Source: Lachnospiraceae bacterium
Lineage (GTDB): Bacteria > Bacillota > Clostridia > Lachnospirales > Lachnospiraceae
DNA: 64,000 nucleotides
Assembly: GCA_017634455.1 (NCBI GenBank)
Contig: JAGBNK010000017.1
Span: 123,625-187,624 of the forward strand
Direction of reading: 5' to 3'
The notes under the pieces: model-generated
Seen by the model: only the letters and a program-made list of their open reading frames with translations
The model's database searches: none
What the model was told of the DNA's origin: nothing
Translations under genes and position numbers: made by a program
Part shown: positions 36,135-45,158 of the stretch, one piece after another
Numbering within the stretch: the first letter of the stretch is position 1
How the letters are laid out: each line of letters starts with the position of its first letter

Positions 36135-37190
36135 TCACCCAAAAATACATCTATACAAATACATTATTTGCTCATGTCCCAACTTAACGGGATTATTCTT
36201 TAGTCTTCCTTCATTCACAGAATTGGTCATTATATCTATCTCATCATCAGTAGCTAATACACTTGGTAATTTCATCTCATCAATTAAATCTGAGAGATTG
36301 CCTGTTATTTGATAAATTTTTCTCAGAATATTTTTTAAATAATCCTTTCCTCTTACGTCAATGCAATCCTCGATATGTTCTATCATATACGGAAAAAGAT
36401 ACTGATTAACTAAAGCTGCCGCATGACCATGAGCAATTCCCTTCAGAGTTGTTATTTTATAACACATAGCATGCCCAGCTGTGGTCTCTGAAATATTGAT
36501 AGCTTTACCTGCATAAAAAGATGCTTCTAACATCTTCGCATTACCAGTCTCCGTATTGCTTAAATACTCATTTTTATATTTAAAAAACAACTCTAATGCC
36601 TTTAAAGAATAAGTTCTACTTTCCTCTGTGCTATTAACAGACCACATAGACTCTATTGCGTGAGACAACGCATCTAAGCACGTAGCTTTTCTTTGATAAT
36701 CCGGAAGTGTCTTTAATAATGATCCATCTAGTAACACTACTTCAGGAATAGAGTATAAACAATTCACAGATAACTTTTCGCCGTCCTTGTAAACAACAGC
36801 AAATCTAGTAGCTTCTGACCCCGTTCCAGCTGTAGTCGGTATAACCAAAAAAGGAATCATTGGATCCACATAATTGTCACGAAGATAATCATTATCTAGT
36901 ACTGAAAACAGTCGGATACATTTTGCAACATCAATCGATGAGCCACCGCCTATAGCAAGTATAGAATCACATTTATAACTTAAGAAGATGTCTCTCCCTT
37001 TAATCGTAGACTCATATTTAGGATTTGGTTCAAAATCTCGAAAAAATACCACCTCGTGTTTCTTGAGTTGCTGCATATAATCAGAAAAAAACGCTGCCGA
37101 TTTACCACAAACCACCATGGTCTTCTTCCCTGTCAACCATTTATCCAGTTCTAACAAACACTTACTCCCAGAGATTATTTTACTTTCCAT
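36135..37190 (-). CDS. Iron-containing alcohol dehydrogenase, probable phosphonoacetaldehyde reductase
   Basis: A 351-residue group III alcohol dehydrogenase. It shows GGGSSIDVAK, GTGSEAT, CLDALSHAIE and the His ligands in TAGHAMCYK and AHGHAAALV. Its position between PEP mutase and phosphonopyruvate decarboxylase with 2- and 4-base gaps matches the PhpC/FomC-type enzyme that reduces phosphonoacetaldehyde to 2-hydroxyethylphosphonate. There is no AEP transaminase in the cluster, which supports hydroxyethylphosphonate rather than aminoethylphosphonate as the end product. Substrate is inferred from context. Confidence 0.88.
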   Translation of the reverse strand: MESKIISGSKCLLELDKWLTGKKTMVVCGKSAAFFSDYMQQLKKHEVVFFRDFEPNPKYESTIKGRDIFLSYKCDSILAIGGGSSIDVAKCIRLFSVLDNDYLRDNYVDPMIPFLVIPTTAGTGSEATRFAVVYKDGEKLSVNCLYSIPEVVLLDGSLLKTLPDYQRKATCLDALSHAIESMWSVNSTEESRTYSLKALELFFKYKNEYLSNTETGNAKMLEASFYAGKAINISETTAGHAMCYKITTLKGIAHGHAAALVNQYLFPYMIEHIEDCIDVRGKDYLKNILRKIYQITGNLSDLIDEMKLPSVLATDDEIDIMTNSVNEGRLKNNPVKLGHEQIMYLYRCIFG

Positions 37191-37192
37191 CT

Positions 37193-39199
37193 CTATTCCT
37201 CCGGAATAAGTGTAATGATGTCTTTAATACTCATACACTTTGAATCACACTCTAATGCTCTTCTATGAGTCAATATAGATACTGCCGCTTCTTTCATAGC
37301 AGGGAACCCCGTTCGAGTCAGCTGATTAGCATATATAACTATATTTGCACCACGTTTTTTAAACTCTTCCTCCGTAATCTGATTATACGAAGTCGGAACC
37401 AAAACCACCGGCGTTAACAAATTATTCTCCCTAAATAACTTTAAAAATTCAAAAATTTCGTCAGGATATTTCTTTCTACTATGAATCATAACAGCATCTG
37501 CTCCTGCTTCAACATAAGCATTTGCTCGCTTAATAGCATCCTCCATTCCTTTCTCCAAAATCAAGCTTTCTATTCGCGCACATATCATAAAATCATTTGA
37601 TTTCTGAGCCTTCTTTCCGGTAGAAATCTTTGCGCAAAAATTCTCAATTGAATCCTGAGTCTGTTCTACCTCTACACCAAACAAACTATTCTTTTTTAGA
37701 CCGGTTTTGTCTTCTACAATTACCATAGAAACGCCAACACGTTCTAACGTACGTACTGTATACACAAAATGTTCAATCTGACCACCAGTATCACCATCAA
37801 AGATAATTGGTTTAGTCGTAACTTCCATAATATCTTCTACTGTTCTAAGTCGGCTTGATAAATCTACTAATTCTATGTCCGGTTTTCCTTTCGCTGTCGA
37901 ATCACATAGCGAGCTTAACCACATTGCATCGAATTGATGCGCTTCTCCATTGTCATAGACAACAGTTTGTTCTGCTATCAACCCCGTAATTCCACTATGT
38001 GCTTCTATCGCGTTCACGAAACCTTTCATTTCCAAAGAGCGCTTTAATCTTCCTCGTCTAATATCAGGAAGTGATAATTCTCTTCTGGCATTAGCCTCTA
38101 TTTCCTTATATTTTTTTGAGTCAGAGTATTCAAACTCTATTAGTCTACCACCGTAAGACTTTAATATTTCTACTACTTCTTCTCGAACTGGAGCCTGAAC
38201 CCCTTCTCTCCAATCAGAACCGTGCACAACTATATCCGGTTTAAGCTCCATCAGAATATTTTTATATGAAAGCTCCTTCTGATAAACAACAGCGGAAACA
38301 CCTTTGATATTGGATAATAATTCAAATCTTTCAGTTTCAGGATTAAGCGGATATCGCTTATATGATGAAACGGCTTCGTCCGTAAGCACACCTATGGTAA
38401 GTTTTCCCAATCTCGCCGCTTTTTTGATAATAGAAATATGTCCTCCGTGTATCACATCCGCAGAGAAAGACATGTAAACAGTTCGTTGTTCTACCTTTTT
38501 CAGTTCCTTTGATACAGAGTTCAAATCATTAATATCATCTATTTCACGGCAAAGCAATTTCTCAATATCAAGTGATTTTAAATCAATTTTCCCATCCAAC
38601 GAATTCAATGCATTTTCTGCATAGACATTTCTTTCTCCTCTTTTACAAAAAGCTCCTATTTCATCTAACCATAATTTGAAATCAGTCCGTTTCAAAAAAT
38701 ATAATGGTTGAGCCGCTAAAGCATTTTTAAAAAACTCAATTCCAACTGCAGTGATTTTCCCCCTCTCAATCACTGCTTTAAAATCTTTTTGCGGCAATTC
38801 AATCTTTGATGAAACCACCATCTTAGATTCTTTAGTTTGAAGTAATCTTTCTAAAACTTCATTTTCAAAAACTAAATCACCATGCATCAATAATATGTCA
38901 TCATCTAAATAATCCCTGGCGCAATAGATACTGTAAATATAGTTTGTACTTTCAAAGAGCGGATTATATACAAACTCTGGATGAATATTCAACCCCAAAT
39001 CATTTACATATTCTATCAATACATCCTGATGCTTACCAGTAGTAATTACTACATCTAAAATGCCAAAATCCTCTAACTGTTTTAACTGACGAGATAATAT
39101 AGTTTCTCCCACAGATATTTGTGTCATGCATTTTGGATGTTCAGATGTAATGTCTCCCATCCTTGAACCCAAACCAGAATTCAAAATCAAAGCTTTCAT
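37193..39199 (-). CDS. Three-domain nucleotidyltransferase-cytidylyltransferase-PEP mutase fusion
   Basis: A 668-residue fusion. Domain 1 (1-235) is a LicC/MobA-like nucleotidyltransferase with LNSGLGSRMG and HPKCM, like phosphonoalkyl cytidylyltransferases (PntC) in other phosphonate clusters. Domain 2 (238-375) is a TagD/ECT-type cytidylyltransferase with HGGH at 251-254 and VVHGSDWR. Domain 3 (390-668) is PEP mutase: FDGDTGG, then the class-defining EDKTGLKKNS at 496-505 (EDK-five residues-NS). It turns PEP into phosphonopyruvate and could activate the phosphonate with CTP. Cytidylyltransferase-PEP mutase fusions are known; the added N-terminal domain is the unusual part. AGAGGAAAAG precedes the ATG. 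Confidence 0.95.
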   Translation of the reverse strand: MKALILNSGLGSRMGDITSEHPKCMTQISVGETILSRQLKQLEDFGILDVVITTGKHQDVLIEYVNDLGLNIHPEFVYNPLFESTNYIYSIYCARDYLDDDILLMHGDLVFENEVLERLLQTKESKMVVSSKIELPQKDFKAVIERGKITAVGIEFFKNALAAQPLYFLKRTDFKLWLDEIGAFCKRGERNVYAENALNSLDGKIDLKSLDIEKLLCREIDDINDLNSVSKELKKVEQRTVYMSFSADVIHGGHISIIKKAARLGKLTIGVLTDEAVSSYKRYPLNPETERFELLSNIKGVSAVVYQKELSYKNILMELKPDIVVHGSDWREGVQAPVREEVVEILKSYGGRLIEFEYSDSKKYKEIEANARRELSLPDIRRGRLKRSLEMKGFVNAIEAHSGITGLIAEQTVVYDNGEAHQFDAMWLSSLCDSTAKGKPDIELVDLSSRLRTVEDIMEVTTKPIIFDGDTGGQIEHFVYTVRTLERVGVSMVIVEDKTGLKKNSLFGVEVEQTQDSIENFCAKISTGKKAQKSNDFMICARIESLILEKGMEDAIKRANAYVEAGADAVMIHSRKKYPDEIFEFLKLFRENNLLTPVVLVPTSYNQITEEEFKKRGANIVIYANQLTRTGFPAMKEAAVSILTHRRALECDSKCMSIKDIITLIPEE

Positions 39200-39235
39200 A
39201 ATCTTTTCCTCTTATTTCAAGATATTTAAGCACTA

Positions 39236-40369
39236 TTAGCTTATCCAATAATTCTTCCACACATGATTATTATGGTTTTGTTCTTCTGTCGGTGGCAGTT
39301 TCATATAATCACCATACAAAAGTGATAAATACTCATGTGTTCCAATCGGAGCCTTATATAATCGTCCTTCAAACTCTACAAGCTTAGTATCTCCAAACCA
39401 ATCCGCTCTATAAATACTCTTATACGTATTTCCCCACATACATCCTATATATTTATGATGAGTATTTCTCAGAGTGGCCTGTTCCATTATCATATCAACA
39501 GTAACACTTGCAGTGTCCTGTATAATCGATTCTTTATAATCATTCTGTAACTTTAAATCATAATCACGATTTTTCCGTGCTTCTTCCTCATCATCTCCCA
39601 ATTCAACAAGAATAGAAACATCAATTCCTAACCCTTCCGTCACACACAACGGAAAATCTATATGTTGTCTATAAGTGCGAGTATCAATCAACGAAGCAGT
39701 CATACATGGCAATCTGTTTCCAACGCCTGGAATCATCATCTTAAATGTATTATTTGATTCATCATTCTCTATATAATCATAAATAGCCATTAAATCTGAT
39801 GCTTTAACCAATATATCTATATCATTGTCCCAAGGAATACATCCTTTGTGTCTAACCGCACCTATTAATGAACCAAAAGCTAGAAAGTAATCTATATTTA
39901 AATTTCTTGTAACTTTATCTAAATAATCTAAGCATCCCAAAGCAACTTCAGTTTCTTCCTCTATGGTTAGCTCTTTATCCTTGCTTTTAATTAAATAACT
40001 CGAAGGTTCAAATATTCTAAAGATATTCTTTCCTTCCTCAAATCCATGCTTTGTAAGATTAAAACACATTACATCATTATGATTTCCTCCTAGAAGGAAA
40101 ATCGATTTATCGACATTGAACTTTGTAAGTGCACTTGTCGCAAGGACCTCGACTTCAGTAGTCACTGATGTGCCTCTTTCATCCGCTGCTTTATCAATTA
40201 TACCGGCTACTTTAAATCCTTTTCCTCTTAGATATTTAATTGCATAATCATGCGCTGTAGTAATACCATAAAAATAAATCTGTTTATCGTTAAGAATATC
40301 CTTATCTATGAGTGAATCTATATTCTTGTATAGTTCTGATTCATATAGATTCTTAGCTCCGTATTCCAT
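39236..40369 (-). CDS. LicD-family phospho-transferase with extra N-terminal domain
   Basis: A 377-residue LicD-type enzyme. In LicD relatives, CDP-choline donates phosphocholine to sugars of teichoic acid or capsule. The LicD core (about 145-377) has FGSLIGAVRHKG and the metal-binding IPWDNDIDI at 178-186. Residues 1-125 form a separate domain with Rossmann-like spacing (IYFYGITTAHDYAI, then VAGIIDKA). With PEP mutase and the cytidylyltransferase domains next door, the likely donor is CMP-hydroxyethylphosphonate and the acceptor the flagellar glycan. This would be the transfer step of the phosphonate module; donor and acceptor are inferred. AGGTGG precedes the ATG. Confidence 0.88.
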   Translation of the reverse strand: MEYGAKNLYESELYKNIDSLIDKDILNDKQIYFYGITTAHDYAIKYLRGKGFKVAGIIDKAADERGTSVTTEVEVLATSALTKFNVDKSIFLLGGNHNDVMCFNLTKHGFEEGKNIFRIFEPSSYLIKSKDKELTIEEETEVALGCLDYLDKVTRNLNIDYFLAFGSLIGAVRHKGCIPWDNDIDILVKASDLMAIYDYIENDESNNTFKMMIPGVGNRLPCMTASLIDTRTYRQHIDFPLCVTEGLGIDVSILVELGDDEEEARKNRDYDLKLQNDYKESIIQDTASVTVDMIMEQATLRNTHHKYIGCMWGNTYKSIYRADWFGDTKLVEFEGRLYKAPIGTHEYLSLLYGDYMKLPPTEEQNHNNHVWKNYWIS

Positions 40370-40377
40370 TTATCCAC

Positions 40378-41601
40378 CTATTTCTTTAATTTAACCCTTA
40401 TATATTTTGTACTGTGATCCATTACTTTGAGCATTTCTTCTCTATTAGCGAATTCAATTATCAACAGTCCTAGTCCATACTTACCATTTGTAAATTTGCT
40501 CACGGAATCGCCTGACTTAACAAACCATAATTCGTCCAGTATTTCCCCATAAAAATCATCTGCAAATTCTATTCCATCAAAAATCCCATCAAATTCACTA
40601 TGTACTAATAAGCATGATACGAACTTTTTGCGTGAATCAAAATGATAATCTATTTTATCTCCTAAAGTATCTGAAACTAAAGCTAACCTCATGTCGAAAC
40701 CTGTGGAATGGTAATTAGCTTCTGAAATGAGATTACCTCCAGCCCTAGGACCTATTTCCATAAAGTAGAGTTTATTCGACTTATCATAGATGAATTCCAC
40801 ATTAAAAATACCAAACTTCATCTCTAATAAATCCAGAATCCTCTGAAGCTCATTTCTAACTTCTTCGAATGCATCTTTTGAAGGACTAAATAAAGCATTT
40901 TTTCCATCAATGCTACATCTATCTATAGGAAGCGAATCTCCAATAGGGGAATACGGCGCCAGCTCATCTCTATGCTGATACATAGGTTCAAAATAAACTA
41001 TTCTGCCATCCGAAACATAACACTCTACTTCTAGATAATAACCTTTCCTTTCGAGGAATTCCTCTAATATAATCTGTTTTTTTTTCGAATTCTCAAACGC
41101 CTTATATATAGCTTCCTCGATTTCAGACTCATCTTCTATCTTAGAAAAACCTCTACTCCCGCAACTATCTATCGGCTTAATAACAAATGGACATTGCATT
41201 TCCTTAGCAAACTTACGTGCTTCATCTATGTCGTTAGAAGGAAAAAATTTCGGAACATTAAAACCATTTTCTTTTAAAAATGTTCTCGTTAGATCCTTAT
41301 TCTTGAGGATTTCAACTGAATCATACGGATTACATCTAAGCCCCATCTGTTCTGCCACCCACGAAACCACAGGTGCTGCTGCTTCAGAAGCATAGGTAAG
41401 AATCCCATCAATTTCCCGTTTTCTGCATTCTCTAAGTAGGCTTTCTCTGTCAGAAAAATCTAAATTAATAAACTCATCAGCATTCGTGGTAGAAGCACAT
41501 TGAGGATTACCGTCAAAAGCTATCGCCGTATACCTCTTCGCGTGAATAGCATCAATTATGTAGTTTTGAAGTAATCCTGCTCCAAGAACTGCTACTTTCA
41601 T
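40378..41601 (-). CDS. ATP-grasp ligase in the glycan cluster
   Basis: A 407-residue ATP-grasp protein. The N-terminal preATP-grasp region begins VAVLGAGLLQNY, the ATP-grasp domain has PFVIKPIDSCGSRG and the metal-binding FMEIGPRAGGN. The closest relatives by pattern are biotin-carboxylase/PurK-like carboxylate-amine ligases, which join an amino acid to a carboxylate or amine. Between pseI and licD it probably attaches an amino or acyl group to a nonulosonic acid or phosphonate. No partner enzyme fixes the substrate. It begins 75 bases after pseI. Confidence 0.85.
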   Translation of the reverse strand: MKVAVLGAGLLQNYIIDAIHAKRYTAIAFDGNPQCASTTNADEFINLDFSDRESLLRECRKREIDGILTYASEAAAPVVSWVAEQMGLRCNPYDSVEILKNKDLTRTFLKENGFNVPKFFPSNDIDEARKFAKEMQCPFVIKPIDSCGSRGFSKIEDESEIEEAIYKAFENSKKKQIILEEFLERKGYYLEVECYVSDGRIVYFEPMYQHRDELAPYSPIGDSLPIDRCSIDGKNALFSPSKDAFEEVRNELQRILDLLEMKFGIFNVEFIYDKSNKLYFMEIGPRAGGNLISEANYHSTGFDMRLALVSDTLGDKIDYHFDSRKKFVSCLLVHSEFDGIFDGIEFADDFYGEILDELWFVKSGDSVSKFTNGKYGLGLLIIEFANREEMLKVMDHSTKYIRVKLKK

Positions 41602-41676
41602 TAACCTAGTTTTCTCCTCTCCTAAAGACTCTTATTATTTTTGTCGTCGTATCAGGCTTCATTTAGATAATTACGT

Positions 41677-42714
41677 TTATTGATTTATCATTTCCCACTT
41701 TAATGCAGTCCCCCTTGTATAATCCTTATTAGCGGTCTTTCCTAGAATATCATCTATATATTTCGGTTCCAGACCAAAAGAAGGTCTAATAGAACGAACA
41801 TTCTCCTCCGTAAATGGTTCTCCTGCCTTTATATCCTCCACAATATATAGTGAACGTCTTCCTGTTTTTCCATCCTTTTCTCTCTGGGATAGTACATATT
41901 GTCCTTTCCCCATAATCTTTGAAACAGTCTTAACTCTATTTACCATTTCCTTAAAATCATCCATTTCCATAGAGAAATCTGAATCTGGGTTTTTTATGTC
42001 TTTAGACAAGCATACATGTTTCTCTATAACCCTTGCTCCAGCAGCGACTGCTAATTCGTCCGCAAAATAACCTTCTGAATGATCTGACAATCCTACTATC
42101 ACTCCAAAATCTCTACTCATTTTGTTAATCAAAGATAAATTCATATCTTCTAATACAGCCGGATACTCACTACAACATTTCAAAAGGATAACGTCTTTAT
42201 TCCCTACACTATAACAAGCATCAACAGCATCTTTTATTTCTTCTTCGGAACCCATTCCACACGAAATAATCATTGTTTTTCCTTTTGATGCTGTATACTT
42301 AATAAGGGGAATATCTATTAATTCATATGAAGCGATTTTAAACGCTTCCACACCTATATTCTCCAAAAAATCCACAGCCGTTTTATCAAATGGTGTCGAC
42401 AAAAAATCCACTCCGCATTTTTCACATTCATCTTTCAACAAAGACTGCCATTCCCAGGGCGTATATGCTTCCTTATATAAATCATAATAGGTATATCCAT
42501 CCCATAAACCGCCCTTTATTTTAAAATCTTCTTTATCACAGTCTATAGTCAATGTATCAGCGGTATACGTTTGTATTTTAACACAATCTGCACCTGCCGC
42601 AGCAGCTTCCTTTATGATTTTATATGCATTATTAATATCCCCAGCATGATTAGCACTCATTTCTGCAATAATATATACCCCATTATCTCTTATCTTTTCA
42701 TGTATTTTAAACAT
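41677..42714 (-). CDS. pseI: Pseudaminic acid synthase (NeuB/PseI family)
   Basis: A 345-residue NeuB-family synthase that condenses PEP with a 2,4-diacetamido-hexose. The barrel has AEMSANHAGD, VKIQTYTADT, the PseI-type LYKEAYTPWEWQ, and GLSDHSEG; the C-terminal SAF domain (about 285-345) begins GRRSLYIVEDIKAGE. The LYKEAYTPWEW stretch favours PseI over sialic-acid NeuB. It lies 16 bases after pseF. PEP is used here as well as by PEP mutase in the same operon. Confidence 0.94.
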   Translation of the reverse strand: MFKIHEKIRDNGVYIIAEMSANHAGDINNAYKIIKEAAAAGADCVKIQTYTADTLTIDCDKEDFKIKGGLWDGYTYYDLYKEAYTPWEWQSLLKDECEKCGVDFLSTPFDKTAVDFLENIGVEAFKIASYELIDIPLIKYTASKGKTMIISCGMGSEEEIKDAVDACYSVGNKDVILLKCCSEYPAVLEDMNLSLINKMSRDFGVIVGLSDHSEGYFADELAVAAGARVIEKHVCLSKDIKNPDSDFSMEMDDFKEMVNRVKTVSKIMGKGQYVLSQREKDGKTGRRSLYIVEDIKAGEPFTEENVRSIRPSFGLEPKYIDDILGKTANKDYTRGTALKWEMINQ

Positions 42715-42730
42715 AGTATCACCACTCTTT

Positions 42731-43444
42731 TTAATTATTATCTTCTAACCCAGATAGCCTTTCTACCATTTTTACATACTTCATTTCTGCCAATGACCAG
42801 TCTGATTCAGTATCTATATCTTGAACCTCCTCCATTTGCAAAAGAAACGGGATACAGTTCTCGACAATTATCATATTTTCATTCAAAAACACATCCGTTT
42901 TACAAAAACTAAACTGACCACAATCATGATATATTGGTTCTAGGTCTTGACTACGTGCATCCTTGTATTCTGGATATTGATATGCAACCCTTGCATTTCT
43001 TATAACAAATGCTCTTTGAGGCGGAAAATCATATTTAACAACTGAAATCACTGAATCTGCTTCTTTTTTCTTCATGTCTTCATATGCGCTCTTCAATTTT
43101 TGCGAAGTAACAAAAGGAGCTGTTGGATAAAGGCAGCAAAAATCATCAAATGATCGCCCTATTTGGGCATATTCATCAATAACTTCTTTAATCACATCTT
43201 CAGTTGTAGCAAAATCATTCGACATTTCAGCACTTCTCATAAATGGAACAGACGCCCCATATCTTCGTGCCACCTCAGCTATCTCTTCAGAATCTGTTGA
43301 CACCATAACCTCATCAAATATGTCACTACGCAAAGCAGCCTCTATAGAATACGCAATGATAGGTTTACCACAGAATTCCTTTATATTCTTTTTCGGTATT
43401 CTCTTACTACCACCGCGAGCAGTAATAATTGCTATAGCACTCAT
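42731..43444 (-). CDS. pseF: CMP-nonulosonate cytidylyltransferase
   Basis: A 237-residue acylneuraminate cytidylyltransferase that makes the CMP-sugar donor for glycosylation. It opens IAIITARGGSKRIPKKN, the nucleotide-binding motif of NeuA/PseF. The ATG at 43444 has GGAGAG eight bases upstream; an in-frame extension to 43513 overlaps the glycosyltransferase gene and is rejected. It is followed by pseI after 16 bases. Confidence 0.94.
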   Translation of the reverse strand: MSAIAIITARGGSKRIPKKNIKEFCGKPIIAYSIEAALRSDIFDEVMVSTDSEEIAEVARRYGASVPFMRSAEMSNDFATTEDVIKEVIDEYAQIGRSFDDFCCLYPTAPFVTSQKLKSAYEDMKKKEADSVISVVKYDFPPQRAFVIRNARVAYQYPEYKDARSQDLEPIYHDCGQFSFCKTDVFLNENMIIVENCIPFLLQMEEVQDIDTESDWSLAEMKYVKMVERLSGLEDNN

Positions 43445-43469
43445 TTCTAAATCTCTCCAATTATTCTTT

Positions 43470-45116
43470 CTAATCAATCGCCCTATTATCCATTCCTTGA
43501 ATATAAGCCCCATTAGAGATATTAATCATCTTTATCCTTTTCTCATTTACAATTCTACGCTCAATCCATACATGATATGACCGTAAGTTTTCAGATGTTC
43601 TCAAAGAATCTCCTCGAACTCCTCTCACCTCATAAGTCATATATTCATCATTAGTTATACTACTGTCATCCAATGTATCCGACGCATGGGTTTTATTATC
43701 TGTAAATGCCAAATCAAGTCCCATGCATACAATCTCTGAGCACTTAAATCTCAGGCATACATCCAAAGCTGTTGTTGATACCGATCCGCCAGTTTCAAAT
43801 ATTGTATAACCATGTTCGGTGGCATACTCTTCTGCAACCGGCATTCCTTTCTGACAAATCAGATATTTATCTCCATTAAAATCCGCAACTGCTTTAAAGT
43901 TTGCAGTAGACATGTAAAAAAGCTTCGTCCTCTTTTCATCAAGTTTTCCATGAATCTGCTTATACATATTATACGACATGTCAGTTATGATTACCACGTC
44001 GGGCACAATATTATTTTTCATCAATTTAGCTGCAGATGTACCTGCACATATAATCACACTATCCTTTGGCCTGTCCGCCAATTCTTTCATCACCGGATCA
44101 AGAGACGGTCCACCAGCAATTAAATAAGCTCTCTTACTTTCAAATAAATCACGACACTCATCCGCGCTCTTTAGATTATGCCCACGCTCTACATTAAGCC
44201 GATAATTTCTATCCAAAAAATGTCTCTGTTCATCCCGAGACATTATATTCATAAAGAAACGGCTAAATACTTCTCGCGTCGCAGAATCTGTCATATGCTT
44301 AACCGACGGTTTTCGAACAAGAATTTTCCTGTCATTGCAATCCGTATCATCCACACACCCCTTTATATAGTCTGTATATGGCTGACACTTTATATCTACC
44401 AAACCACCATCTAACATTTCTTCAACATCCGCGTAATGCATAGCCAGCTTCAATAGATACGCATCTTCCTCTATTATTTCCAATTCCACATCCGGTCTGC
44501 AATCTATAATAGCCTTGGCTTCAAAAAACAATCCTGCACCAAGAATTGTATAACGATAATATGCGTCCTCAATATTTCCAGCCACATAAGAATAGGCATC
44601 CCTCATAGGATTATTATTACCACTCAGGTAGTATGAGCCATTAGCATCATCCACTTTTATAGTCAGATATCCGGAAGATGTATATTCCAAAGAATAATCT
44701 TTCCCCGACTTTGGCTCAGCTTTCTCAAGCGCCTCAATCAACTCTGACATACCATTTCTTCTCAAGGCTTCAAGGTTTCTTTCGTAATAATCAAACTCTT
44801 CCGGAGCCACTTCAAATTCAAGAGACTGAATCAAACTCTCTATTGTCGGTATTAAACTTCCCTCTACCACATCTGCAACAAGTATTTCATCTCCCTGCTC
44901 GCAGGCTTCTAAAAATATTGCTATTCCTAACTGCGCGACAATATCCTCTCCTGCATACTTCACCATCTTGTCCAGATTATCCTGAAGAAGACCAATCATA
45001 ACTTTCTGGTGATTCCAGCCTGTGTAGAAATACTGGCGTCTAAAGCTATATACCAATCTATTCGCATATTCATTTATTTTTACAAAGTCTTTTACATCCT
45101 CTACCAGTTGTGTCAT
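43470..45116 (-). CDS. Motility-associated-factor (DUF115) flagellin glycosyltransferase, copy 1
   Basis: A 548-residue MAF/DUF115 protein. MAF enzymes transfer nonulosonic acids from CMP donors to Ser/Thr of flagellin. The core motif IAGGPSLDPVM lies near residue 335, followed by VIITDMSYN and FETGGSVSTTALDVC, typical of the DUF115 domain. The N-terminal third (1-320) is a divergent helical and beta region. It begins 43 bases after pseC and is followed by pseF, so donor synthesis and transfer are co-expressed. AAGGAG precedes the ATG. Confidence 0.9.
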   Translation of the reverse strand: MTQLVEDVKDFVKINEYANRLVYSFRRQYFYTGWNHQKVMIGLLQDNLDKMVKYAGEDIVAQLGIAIFLEACEQGDEILVADVVEGSLIPTIESLIQSLEFEVAPEEFDYYERNLEALRRNGMSELIEALEKAEPKSGKDYSLEYTSSGYLTIKVDDANGSYYLSGNNNPMRDAYSYVAGNIEDAYYRYTILGAGLFFEAKAIIDCRPDVELEIIEEDAYLLKLAMHYADVEEMLDGGLVDIKCQPYTDYIKGCVDDTDCNDRKILVRKPSVKHMTDSATREVFSRFFMNIMSRDEQRHFLDRNYRLNVERGHNLKSADECRDLFESKRAYLIAGGPSLDPVMKELADRPKDSVIICAGTSAAKLMKNNIVPDVVIITDMSYNMYKQIHGKLDEKRTKLFYMSTANFKAVADFNGDKYLICQKGMPVAEEYATEHGYTIFETGGSVSTTALDVCLRFKCSEIVCMGLDLAFTDNKTHASDTLDDSSITNDEYMTYEVRGVRGDSLRTSENLRSYHVWIERRIVNEKRIKMINISNGAYIQGMDNRAID

Positions 45117-45158
45117 TGCACTCCTTCATAACCTATTTAATAACTATTGGTATCTATC

